Assembly: GCF_030463535.1 (NCBI RefSeq)
Contig: NC_132899.1
Coordinates: forward strand, 18,251,490 to 18,315,489
Length of the DNA: 64,000 bases
Origin: Salminus brasiliensis
Taxonomy: Eukaryota; Chordata; Actinopteri; Characiformes; Bryconidae
Direction: 5' to 3'
The notes under the pieces are model-generated. The model searched no databases. It was not told where the DNA came from and worked only from the letters and a program-made list of their open reading frames with translations. The first letter of the stretch is position 1. The number at the start of each line of letters is the position of its first letter. Positions 54,601-64,000 of this stretch are shown here, piece by piece. The position numbers were made by a program, and so were the translations under genes.

Positions 54601-56168
54601 CCAAAACAACACTTAGGATACTGCAGACTCCTGAGGGGAAACAGCAGATGTTCCTTCAAACCACAGAGACTCCATATGCTGTACCAGTCCAACTGAAAAG
54701 TAGTCCTGGGTTCAAGCTTATTACAAAGTCCTGTGCTTCCAAAGTTAATGTCTCTTATGTGAAGCCGGGAATCGAAAGGCCTAGCAAAGGTACAGGGTTA
54801 TCTCTTACTCTAAACGGAGGCAGGATTGGAATGGCGGCTCAAGGTGCAAGTGGAGAGGGCGAAGGTTACGCATCTCTCCTGCAAGCAGTAAGCAGCAGTG
54901 GAGGCCGCTACTTTGTCAATGCCTCTGCCCTGAAAGGGCCTCTTCTCTTATCAAGTGCTGTGAAGCCGCCGTCAGGAGAGCAAACAACAGACACGCAACC
55001 AACTTGTTATTTAGTTCAAAGACCGCTTCCTGTTGCACCAGTAAGTAATGAGTCAACTTGTTCGACCTCGAAGACTGTGCTGACCACTCGCCCACTATTG
55101 GCTATGCCTGTGAACTCCTCTGACAAAGCAGCTCCTTTGCAAACTGGGCGTCAAGCTTACCTGGTTAGATACATCTCTCCAGCTAAGTCAGGGATACTGC
55201 TAAATAGCGCCGATGGGAAGGGCAGCCATGCTAATGAAGGAGGCAAAAGCAGAGTTTTCCTCAAAGTTCTTCGAAGTCCTAATGGCACTAGGTTCCTCTC
55301 CACCGCTCCTTGCACTTCAGCCAAAAAACCTATTTATGTGGCCGCAAGTTCTCTCCAGTCACCTTGCTTTCTTATGTCTTCAAATAAAGCTTTTACCAGT
55401 TTGTCAACAGGACTGAAAACCTCCAGTACTCCTAAACTCATTCCAGCAAAGCTTAAAAACATTTTACCCCGATCGGGCATTGACATTAAAACCCAGGATG
55501 AGGATGGTGGTGAGATTCAGAAGTCTTCACGGATCCCAATGCACATTCGTCAACGAAGCCAACGGAAAAGAAGACGAAGGGCTCTGTTTGAGGAACAGTT
55601 TGGGACCTGCAAAACAAGGAGAATGTCAAGCAAGTCCCCTGCTGAGAGAGAGGTTGCCTCACTATGGGAGCCTGCAGCAAAAGATGTCGAGAGAACACTC
55701 CGGCTCTCTCCCTTCAGCCCACTTCAGCAAATCAAATGCCCTCGTCAGAACCAGCCAGTGGTGGTGCTAAACCACCCTGACGCTGATATTCCTGAAGTGG
55801 CAAACATTATGAAGTCAGTTAACAGGTACAAAAGTGAAGTTGTCAAGGTGGCTTTGTCCCAGAGTACAGTCAAGGCCCTCTCTGAATGGAGCCTTCTCGG
55901 TCCCGAAGGCACCCTCTCGAAGCCAAGTTCAAGAGTCCGGTCCTTAGAAACCAATGTCCGAGAGCGATTCATCCTAAAACTGAAGTTGAAAAAGAAGAGC
56001 AGGCGCAAATACGAGGTGGTGAAGTTGTCCTCCTCCACAGGGTCAGAGCAGTTGCCGACATTCAGCTGTTGGTTTTGTGGCCGAGTGTTCAACAATCAAG
56101 AAGAGTGGATCGGCCATGGACAGCGGCATCTCATGGAAGCTACAAGAGACTGGAATAAGCTGTTCTAA
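51609..56168 (+). CDS. Zinc finger protein 518A
   Basis: Large nuclear C2H2 zinc-finger protein, 1519 aa from one exon. ZNF518 proteins are linked to chromatin repression (G9a/EHMT contact is reported for ZNF518B). The coding exon starts at 51595 after acceptor TCTCTTTCAG; the ATG at 51609 has A at -3 and G at +4. The N-terminal cluster holds five fingers: C91-C94...H108-H113, C122-C125...H138-H142, C149-C152...H166-H171, C179-C182...H195, C228-C231...H244-H249. Long disordered Ser/Thr/Glu-rich text follows, with an acidic patch DLEDDECDEEFDEIKLSSDW and a basic patch RQRSQRKRRRR. A lone C-terminal finger C1487-x2-C1490...H1503-x3-H1507 ends MEATRDWNKLF. Length and end fit ZNF518A better than the shorter 518B, but fish paralogue naming is uncertain. 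Confidence 0.82.
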   Translation: MEATPDDPPESHDQSRDADEDVSMVDTWPPSTELANQTSETACNEHSDQDDTQSGETGADDSQTESKVSEKSPCKMQQGAIFSGKILSFCCSECKGDTTYSPNDLLKHFQGAHKGTLPTYPCDLCTFVTNEFSSLQRHRIGHRDTLVTCEICNDGVQYSLLLLTRHFIMCHSCNGLFRCKKCDFSTRDAGTFVQHIHHHNEGSHKCVRCPPISPTQGKSHSGTFPFTCQFCGYGAARSEYLNKHLSVAHGDEIDRTNRWKSIEDNAGVNSPGLKLLLKKGPAGGSREPQWMSKLNSLPGVGLLDHNGRLFNPEKTLEETQQFLERAVGVKKEGNKWTKSSLKSEPQCSYPVTLTTPQPKMQENELSSGSGLVNPSNSNGLTVLMVKNKISIPPNCTTKVMGFKMVDGKKHLVLKVIPTKQDSSTKNEMSLADVSEEDKKTASSPCSSLSPRSKSLFNLDSEKKRDFTASIKLEAHDIEKDTGDQSPLLHEHEASLGRISIAANQVGDEAVETSSQLLSLPSDSHCVDLVSTMTKEASFSTNQNSCPDRKSLHDHELPVDNSQSINSTATLPDATLGEIMPTDVLRVKEAPSQSLAKHNSEVDSDMNEIQSESADEPTRPVLSNVKPDVFSVSANDDQPSALILNCMADEATPTPVSGKSPGQMGHLVGNKSCNDESTEESALCEGIVEQSSARTPVKLSPLSISAKKQPPFVVVVDEDDTSLINSTAASSSNLTNGKTFHTYSVADLNLPTESSSSKELASGNTLVRSKSSGITLNGTTFSDVNFQDKTRADESPIPIDSSMEAETLQNSPSQEVFSFHNYSKDSFGSSPDSLEVDNQSPEDLEDDECDEEFDEIKLSSDWSLTLPASPPLEQSEEENVGSGGEGSAGDEALSASEKKALERVSDSDIEVDECIATVDEELPLPVTPETEKGTASLAEALKQEEKGVSPVVERGAATLSNAAVLGKILEKHSDAIISQQLEKERMVSSAAASDAVRPTKTTLRILQTPEGKQQMFLQTTETPYAVPVQLKSSPGFKLITKSCASKVNVSYVKPGIERPSKGTGLSLTLNGGRIGMAAQGASGEGEGYASLLQAVSSSGGRYFVNASALKGPLLLSSAVKPPSGEQTTDTQPTCYLVQRPLPVAPVSNESTCSTSKTVLTTRPLLAMPVNSSDKAAPLQTGRQAYLVRYISPAKSGILLNSADGKGSHANEGGKSRVFLKVLRSPNGTRFLSTAPCTSAKKPIYVAASSLQSPCFLMSSNKAFTSLSTGLKTSSTPKLIPAKLKNILPRSGIDIKTQDEDGGEIQKSSRIPMHIRQRSQRKRRRRALFEEQFGTCKTRRMSSKSPAEREVASLWEPAAKDVERTLRLSPFSPLQQIKCPRQNQPVVVLNHPDADIPEVANIMKSVNRYKSEVVKVALSQSTVKALSEWSLLGPEGTLSKPSSRVRSLETNVRERFILKLKLKKKSRRKYEVVKLSSSTGSEQLPTFSCWFCGRVFNNQEEWIGHGQRHLMEATRDWNKLF

Positions 56169-58560
56169 CGTTATCACAAGGCCCTTTGGAATGGTCAAAA
56201 GCCGTCCGCTAATGTAGAAACGAGACTGATATGCGATTCTGATCTCTTTCTTTCTTTCTTTCTTTTCTTCTTTCTTCTTTTTTTTAACTAGTACAGTTAG
56301 ATACACTTAAGCTGTCAATATTATTTTTACATAGATATCCCTCCAGAAGTTTTTAAATGGGTATAGTATAATAGACAGAGTTTGGTACCTGAACCCGATT
56401 TGTATGTAAATAGTTTTAACCCATGTATATTTAAATCTAAACCCTAGTGTATGTACAGAATGGAACTGTGAAAACTGGACACACTGTATGTTTATGGTGC
56501 ATGCAAAAAGATCACTGGTATAAAAAGCAGGTGCTGTCTGTGATGGACCTCTTTCAATGCAGTCAGTTAACAAATTACTCAGGTAATTTCATAATCTTCA
56601 AATGAACAGTCCAGTTTGTAAAGAAATCCTTTATATTAGCTCAGCATATGTTAAGAGAGGCGTGATTTACAGTTTCGTTTGTTTAGGTTGGCTGCATATA
56701 TTACCCGTTGCTAGAGGTCATAGAGGTTCTTTTACATGACGTTTGTTTTGATCACACCTTAATTATGAATCTGTCCCTTTTTTTTTTTTAGCATTGAATC
56801 ATGCAAATGTTTATGACATGTGGCAGAACATAGACTGGTGACATGCAGGCATACCTTTAGGTCTTTGTTTTTGTTGTTTAAAGAATTGTGCAGATTCAGC
56901 TAGAACCAGACTTTAAGGTTTATGTAAAAGTTGTTGCTTCAGAACAGTTGTTTCATCCAGGCACTGTATTTTTTTTATTTTATTTTATTTTAATTTTTTT
57001 CCGTTCACCTGTTCTCAAGTTGAGTTTAATTTGTGTCTTGTTGGTACAATTGCATCTTTTTTAACACATCAAAATGGACCCAGTGTCATTTTAGTAGCAA
57101 TAATCTTTTTCAGCACAGTTTTAAACAGCTCATAAAATGGTCCATGGCCGATTTATTGTCTGGTTTCACCATTTTGTTTTTTCTTCCACTGTATTTCTCT
57201 GGTTGAGTGAAGTTGGGAACCTGCAAAGCACAGTCCCACTTCAGTTAAGAAGAGGGAAAAACAAAACCGGTTGAGATGCAAGCCACCAAATCTCAAATGG
57301 CCAACCAAACACTAACTGCATTTTGTTCTCATTCTCTATGATACTAGAGTGCCTCAACTTGCCTCAAAGTTTTTACCAAGTGGTGATTCTTTTTCTCTGC
57401 TAAACTTCTCTGTGACTTTTCTGTATGCTTGGAGAGTTCATGGTGGCGATTACTTAATTCCAAAAATTTTAAATACAGGTTTTCACAAACTGAAGTACTT
57501 TTATTTGGCATGTGGGTAGACTGTCCACAGTACAGTGTATTGTAAAAAGATACAATTTTGGTCCAGTCTGCAGTTTAGTTAAACCGGGATGGTTCGAATC
57601 CATAGAGAACAAAGTATCGCCACTAGAGAGAATCTGTACTTTAACCTGTTGGTCTGTCTTTGTGGTTAATAACTTATGCAAATCTTCCTGCCAGCCATTC
57701 AGAGTAAAATGGTCAACTTATGAATGACAGGTTCTACTTTACCTCACTGTTGCTGCCAGCATTCACAATATCATGTGCATTAAAAGCCAGCAATTTGAGC
57801 AGTTTTACAAATGCACAATTGTCTTTGTTGTTGTAAATAAGGGTTATATTTGAAACTCATTCGCACTCACTCATTTTTTTTTTCCTTCCCCTTATTTGTT
57901 TTAGGTCAAGTCCTTCACTGTGTTTTGTGCATTGCTTATGCATCACTTTAACTAATTTGGTAAAATATATTAAGACATAGGTTTGCTTATTTAATATCCC
58001 TCTTTGTGTTTTTTTTTATTTTAACTCCTCATACATCACTTTCAAATGTTTCTACTCTTCGCTCTTGAGACAATCACTATTCCAACTAAAATCAGTTGAA
58101 TGAAGTTAGTTTACCACTCCTTTCTCATCCAGATTCCTCCACTATTTGTTGATATAATAAGCGTTATTGCATTATTAGAAACCTGGCTCTCTATGATGTT
58201 CTCCACTCACTGACCTCTGACCTGTACTCCGCTCAAGTGACCCTGGCTACTACACTACCACTACACTATGCCATCAGCAAGCAAAAAGCATGACCACCCT
58301 CACTTTGTCACATGCCAACAGGACAGCAACCAAATAATTTTATCCTGAGGCAAAAAAAAACAAACACCAAACAAACAAACAAACGGTTGTTTGGTGTTTA
58401 AAGCTCACGTTTAAAGCTCAAACAGGTTGTTGGGGTTTCTTAGGATGTGAGAAATCTATTTTTTTATGATAAGTGCCTAAAATGTGATGCACCAGGTTGA
58501 CACTATATTGTACTGTATTTGCCTCCTTGCAGTTCCTCCTTGAATAAATGTAAATACTTT
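56169..58560 (+). other. znf518a 3'UTR
   Basis: AT-rich, T-tract-rich transcript-like sequence with no coding frame. It contains a (TTTC)n run at about 56246-56285. A weaker ATTAAA lies near 57779. The first canonical AATAAA is at 58543-58548, so a long 3'UTR of about 2.4 kb is proposed. Confidence 0.55.
58543..58548 (+). terminator. Candidate znf518a polyadenylation signal
   Basis: AATAAA followed by TGTAAATAC and, within 30 bp, a long GT run that could serve as the downstream GU-rich element. Confidence 0.5.
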
Positions 58561-58572
58561 GAAAGAAGCTTT

Positions 58573-58573
58573 G

Positions 58574-58608
<35 letters not shown>
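58573..58608. repeat. (GT)n microsatellite
   Basis: About 16 GT units ending in the palindrome TGCGCATGCGCA, just past the likely cleavage site of znf518a. Confidence 0.95.
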
Positions 58609-58609
<1 letters not shown>

Positions 58610-59785
58610 ATGCGCACCTGTGCTGCAATTGCAGTTGATTTAAAAATATATATTTTTGAACAGTTTTCCAATCAAATGTGATGGCTTAACTTGTGTAGCA
58701 TTGCAATTGTGCTGTTTGCACTGTAGAGGGCGATATAATGTAAAGAACCTGTGAAGGCCATAACTTCCACCCTTGGCTTTTTGTCTGCTTCAACTGTTAA
58801 TGCTCATGAAGGGGTTGTATTGAACTGTTACTCTGTTACAGAGGGGATAGGCTAAATGTGGAGGTACGCAAGACCTCAGGCTTTGAGAAGAGTATATTTT
58901 TATACACCGCTCAGGACTACATAGCTGACTGTAAATTTCACACTCTCACATTCTCTGCCTTTGCTGCACATAAGAGCTGAAACTGTCGGTTACATCGAGA
59001 GATGTATGCATGCTATGATTTGCTTATTTACACTGATTGACAAGTTTAAGGGATTTCATCACCACATACCTGTCTAGACACCTTTATTTTGTATTACAGT
59101 TCTTACAGTTCATCCATATTTTATGCCTAATTACTTCATAAGCCACCAGTTTATAAACTGTCAGCAATTAACATGATTACCACGCCAGCACTGATTGATG
59201 ACTGACTGATTCGAGAGTTGATTGATTTTCTGCACTGTCATTCAGTGCCAGACCACGGAGAGCCAATGTGTGCCTACCCGATAGAGGGGAAGACAGTTCT
59301 GCAGGCTTTTGCAGGATTTAAATAGGTCAGGCTTGTAGCAGAGCTGTCTGTGGACTGCTTCTGACTTCATGCCACAGAAGTGGTTCAGGCCATGGAGTGG
59401 CCTGGAGGGAGGGGGGTGGTGGTGGTGGGCTGTTCCATGAGAAATGAAGCGTTAACGTGCAGAGTTGAGAAAAGGGAAGAAGAACGAGGCAGCAGAAAGA
59501 GACACTGAAAATTCTGATTAGACCTTCCTTATAGTCTCTACCTTCCTATGCCAGATGGTTGCAATGACTAAGAAATTACTGATGGTATGTAGTGCATGTG
59601 AAGTAGCAGAGGCCAGGCTATGATGGAGTGATGAACCTTTTGGGTTTGTTCTTATTCAAAATTATTTTCTTTTTTCCACAGCTGATCACTTTTACAGCCA
59701 GTAGGAAACAGTAGTATTAACTGCACTGAAAGCTACTTCATACTCCACTTGCATTACCAATATACACTAAACTTCCCTGCAGGAT
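58609..59785. other. Spacer 3' of znf518a
   Basis: No gene or recognisable mobile element. A GGGAGGGGGGTGGTGGTGG G-rich stretch lies near 59407-59428. Confidence 0.5.
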
Positions 59786-60090
59786 AAAACAGCATGGTCG
59801 TCCTAAGCTGGTTGAGCTGCCTGGCCAGCATCGGGTTTATTTTTGTTAGAGTTTGATGGTCTAGTTGATCGGAGTTGATCTGGTCTACAAGCATGATCAA
59901 TCTTACCAAGGTAAACAAACAGTGTGATCAAGCCTTACCATGCTGGTTGACCAGCATGACTATTACCAGTATAGGATGTGTTTTCGTCCAGATTACCAGC
60001 TTTTAACCGCCTTGACCATCAAAAACCAAAAACCTTCTAAAACCAGCTTCCAGCAAAAGCGATTCTTGAGCTGAATTTTTCAGCTGAGTT
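59786..60090. repeat. CTGGT/ACCAG-rich composite repeat
   Basis: Multiple short inverted words (AGCTGGTTGAGCTG, ACCATGCTGGTTGACCAGCA, ATTACCAGC, AAAACCAGCTTCCAGC), ending TGAATTTTTCAGCTGAG. This matches the style of a miniature DNA element common in fish. A shorter patch at 47755-47840 uses the same vocabulary. Confidence 0.55.
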
Positions 60091-60335
60091 ATTTATTGTG
60101 CTGCATGTCTTTGTAGATCAGGCCCCATCTTACCAAAGGCATCATAATGTTAGGTCATCTATTAGTCTTCAAAGTCATTCAAAGTTTTCGCTACTTCAGT
60201 TTCTTTGAAGCATCTAAACAACTTAAGAAATCCTAATAAAAATCCTAATATTTTGATTACAATATTTTGTCCCTTAATGCTTCCTGGAGGTCTTGCTTTG
60301 AGTTTAAGGCCTCTGTAGTAGAAGCCAGATATTAG

Positions 60336-60520
60336 ACATAGGGATGGCTTTTTTTTATATCGAGACAGGCCTTGTAAGTAGAGGTGTAATAATCTTTAAA
60401 GACTATAAACTGCGACCAGAGGCCACACTGCGCTGCATTCGTCTTTATTCATCTCTATATCAAGCTGTTCATTTATTGCTAATTATCTTTATATTGAGAG
60501 ATGCCTTCACACAAAGAATG
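60336..60520. repeat. Locally duplicated unit, copy 1
   Basis: ACATAGGGATGGC, ATCGAGACAGGCCTTG, GACTATAAACTGC, then GCATTCGTCTTTAT and TTCATTTATTGCTAATT. It aligns with 61642-61830 in the same orientation. The family is not recognised. Confidence 0.75.
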
Positions 60521-61052
60521 ACAATAAATGCAATAAGGCATTTCCAGGCTTTGCTTTCTTTACTCTCTGCTCTCTAATATCTCCTTTATATTTTTTAATG
60601 ACTTCTGCCAAGTGTGTAATGCCTACTTCCCTCTACTCTCCCTCTAATGTCCCTTTAGCCTCCTTAAGTGGATAAATGATTACATGAGTCTTTTAAATGA
60701 GTTATATGTCAGTTGCGTGAGGTTACTGTAGGTCTTGTAGGTAGATCTGTAAGGACCTCAGTAAACCACAATGTGAACAGACCTGTGAACAGTTCATAGG
60801 GTGACACAGGATAAACTGACATTGAATAAGTGAGTTTGGAAGTGTAACTATTCCCAAGATCTGATGTTCCCAGAGCCGTATGTTTCCTCGGCTCTTTTAA
60901 GGATAGAAATCTTACTTTGATAGGGACACATTAAGAAAATTCCAAGAGGTTTCATAAAGAATCTGCACAAACTTTGAATGTGTCCATTTGCTTTGTGTAG
61001 TGGATGTTGCTAATTGTGCATAGCTCTTAGCAGTCTAATAAATATTTGGACA

Positions 61053-61496
61053 TACACTATATGCACAAATGTTTGTGTACACCCCCATCTAATGGATGTA
61101 TTCAGTTACTTTAAGTTGCACCTATTGCTGATGTGGAAATGCAAACACAGAACTTTTGTAGTCCCTGTAGAGAAGCCTTTCAAATACACTAGGACTCTCT
61201 GGAGCAGATAAACATGAACCTGCTCTGGAATGATGGTGCTCCATCTAATACTGCTGGAATGAGTTGGGGAGTTGGGGATGAGGTGGGGTGATGATCATCC
61301 AACATTCTGACTTCACTAAGGCTCTTAATGCTGAAGGCAATCAGATCCTCACAGCAAAGCTCCAAAATCTAGTCGAAAGCCTAACCTGGACCGTAGAAAC
61401 AGTTTCTCTAATCAAAGCTGGGCAAACTCTCTTTTTTTAATACCTTTGATTTTGGAAGCTAGAATAAATGAGCAGGTGTCCTAATATTTTTGTACT
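61053..61496. mobile_element. Mariner-type MITE, longer copy
   Basis: The left end TACACTATATGCACAAATG and the right end, in reverse complement GTACAAAAATATTAGGACACC, are inverted terminal repeats of the same family as 16641-16806. The core (CTGGAATGATGGTGCTCCATC, ATGAGTTGGGGAGTTGGGG) has no open transposase, so it is non-autonomous. Confidence 0.75.
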
Positions 61497-61641
61497 TATT
61501 AGACTTATATTCCCTTATTAAAATACATTTATTTGGTGAACATACACCATCAGAACAGGTATGTCTGTGAATGCAACAGAGGTATGGACAAAATGGACAA
61601 GTATTTTCATGTCGTGAAAGTTGATACATTGGGCCCTAGGA

Positions 61642-61860
61642 ACATAGGGATGGCTCTTTTTTATATTGAGACAGGCCTCTCAAAGGCCGTTAGCAGAGGT
61701 CTAACGGCCTTTAAACACTATAAACTACCACTGCAGGGCACACTGCACTGCATTCATCTTTATCTCAGTGCATTAAGCCGTTCATTTATTGCTAATTGTT
61801 TTTTATATTGAGACGTGCCTTGTAGGTAGAAGTGTAGTGGCTTTTAAATGCGGGAAAGGG
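61642..61860. repeat. Locally duplicated unit, copy 2 with partial third unit
   Basis: Aligns with 60336-60520. At 61806-61860 it restarts with ATTGAGACGTGCCTTGTAGG, a partial extra unit; a faint further start (AATTGAGACTGGCC) is at about 61899. A 12-bp segment (AAAGGCCGTTAG and its near-inverse TCTAACGGCC) is present only here. Confidence 0.7.
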
Positions 61861-61996
61861 CCTCAGTAGGCCTGTTCCAGGTTTTTATTTGTTTGTCTTA
61901 ATTGAGACTGGCCTAGTTGTGCTGCTAGAGGATTCCCTTTTCCAATTTGTGGTAAAGCTGCAGTCTCTGACCCATAAAGTCAGACCAAACAAGGCA

Positions 61997-62019
61997 CACA
62001 TACACACACACACACACTT
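61997..62019. repeat. Short (CA)n tract
   Basis: CACATACACACACACACACAC run with one interruption. Spacer on both sides to about 62960 is otherwise featureless and AT-rich. Confidence 0.85.
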
Positions 62020-62974
62020 CATTCTCAGCCACCCAGCCAGCACTTCACCCTGTGACAGCATCACCCCAATAAGCTGTTGACCTGTGGCCAGTCAGAGCGG
62101 TGCTCGGTCACAGAGAGAGTGTGAGAGCACCAGCAGATGGCAGTGAGGAGCGGTGGCAGCAACAGCGGCATCAGCAGACCCTGCAATTTTGATGTGATGC
62201 GAAGTGAAAGCCCTCATCTCTATGGAACATTTTAACGACAGTGCCCAACACTAGCTCAGTGAACTCAGCCCTCATTTTCCCCACAAAGGCATGTGAATTA
62301 GTTGTGTAGCTTGAGTGGATTTCTCTGTCTCTGTTATCAGTGCCACACTTCGAAAGGAGCTCTCTGTGTTTCTCTGCTTTCATCAATTTTTCCCCTTCAT
62401 TTGCACCAACTATAGCTTTTTTATGCTTATCTAAAAGCTACTTAGATGTCTTCAATTAAACAAAAAGGGATTTAAAAAAATAAGTTGCCTACTATACGTG
62501 TCAAAGCAAGGATATGCCATTAAACGTTGATTTAAGGTTCTATGACTTTTACAACATGCAGGGCCTTTTATGATGCTACATAAATTCATTTTGAAAGGTT
62601 ATTTAAGGAAATCATATCTCCATCATGGACCTATAAAATACTACTGCCTCTACTATTCATAATAATATTCAATACAACAAACAAACATAACTTTCCCATC
62701 TGAGATATGACCATATATGCACATGTATAATAAAGGATTGTATATATTTTAAAATATATGCAAATATCATATATTGGACACATGCCTGTATTTTGTTTGG
62801 TAGGTAAATAACAGAAACAGAAATGATTGAACTTTCAATTATTATTTCAACTGTTTGCGATAAACCAATCAACCAAGAACAATTGAAATATCTCAACACA
62901 ACTAATATAACTAGTGCTTTCTCCAAAATTTGGGGTTTGTTGACTGTGATGATGTTTGATTGCATGTTAGAAAT

Positions 62975-63853
<879 letters not shown>

Positions 63854-64000
63854 GATGACTGTCATGAAGTGGTTTAGTAATTCTGAGACTGCAGTGTAAT
63901 TAAAAATGGCATTTTGCGTTGAATTTGGAGAAAACACTTGTTATTTTAGTTGTGGTGAGCTATTTAAATTGCTCTTGTTTGGTTGGTTTATTGTGTTGAT

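Overview
This is a vertebrate nuclear genome window, almost certainly from a teleost and probably an otophysan such as a characin or catfish. Coding sequence is split into short exons with GT/AG borders. Introns and spacers hold microsatellites, tRNA-derived SINEs, LINE 3' ends and many decayed Tc1/mariner copies typical of fish. The gene content (sh2d4b, bms1, a Mix-type homeobox gene of the fish mxtx group, znf518a) is animal. Nothing prokaryotic (operons, CRISPR, phage) is present.

Layout. (1) 1-8175, plus strand: the 3' two thirds of sh2d4b. Six exons are visible; the first exons lie upstream of the window. A degenerate ~80-bp purine-rich minisatellite, split by two SINE-type insertions, precedes the first visible exon. 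(2) 8176-18442: about 10 kb without a convincing protein gene. It holds a dispersed repeat shared with the sh2d4b intron, a CpG/CRE/ETS-bearing promoter-like patch near 11.3 kb, a SINE, and a cluster of three Tc1/mariner relics (16.0-17.6 kb). (3) 18443-35659 (5'UTR exon ending at 36710), minus strand: a complete bms1 gene with 22 coding exons. Every splice phase agrees and the joined CDS is 3825 bp (1274 aa). Its introns hold LINE, SINE and Tc1 fragments. (4) 36.9-41.9 kb: spacer with a ~175-bp direct repeat pair on either side of an inactivated Tc1 element. (5) 41909-43376, minus strand: a three-exon paired-like homeobox gene of Mix type with a TATA box. (6) 43.5-48.3 kb: AT-rich spacer, including a TAAT-rich block that may be regulatory. 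(7) about 48.4-58.6 kb, plus strand: znf518a, with a noncoding first exon, a 3-kb intron, one 4.56-kb coding exon (1519 aa) and a ~2.4-kb 3'UTR. (8) 58.6-64 kb: gene-free repeat-rich DNA with a locally repeated ~180-bp unit, a mariner-type MITE, a CTGGT-rich composite repeat and a Tc1 relic at the end.

How the genes relate. They are not an operon and have unrelated jobs: an SH2 adaptor, a GTPase that matures the small ribosomal subunit, an early-embryo transcription factor, and a nuclear zinc-finger protein. The human counterparts SH2D4B, BMS1 and ZNF518A all lie on chromosome 10, so the block looks like conserved synteny with a fish-type homeobox gene between bms1 and znf518a. The observations most worth checking are the mxtx-like gene, the orphan promoter-like patch near 11.3 kb, the overlapping upstream reading frames in znf518a, and the unnamed duplicated repeat units.
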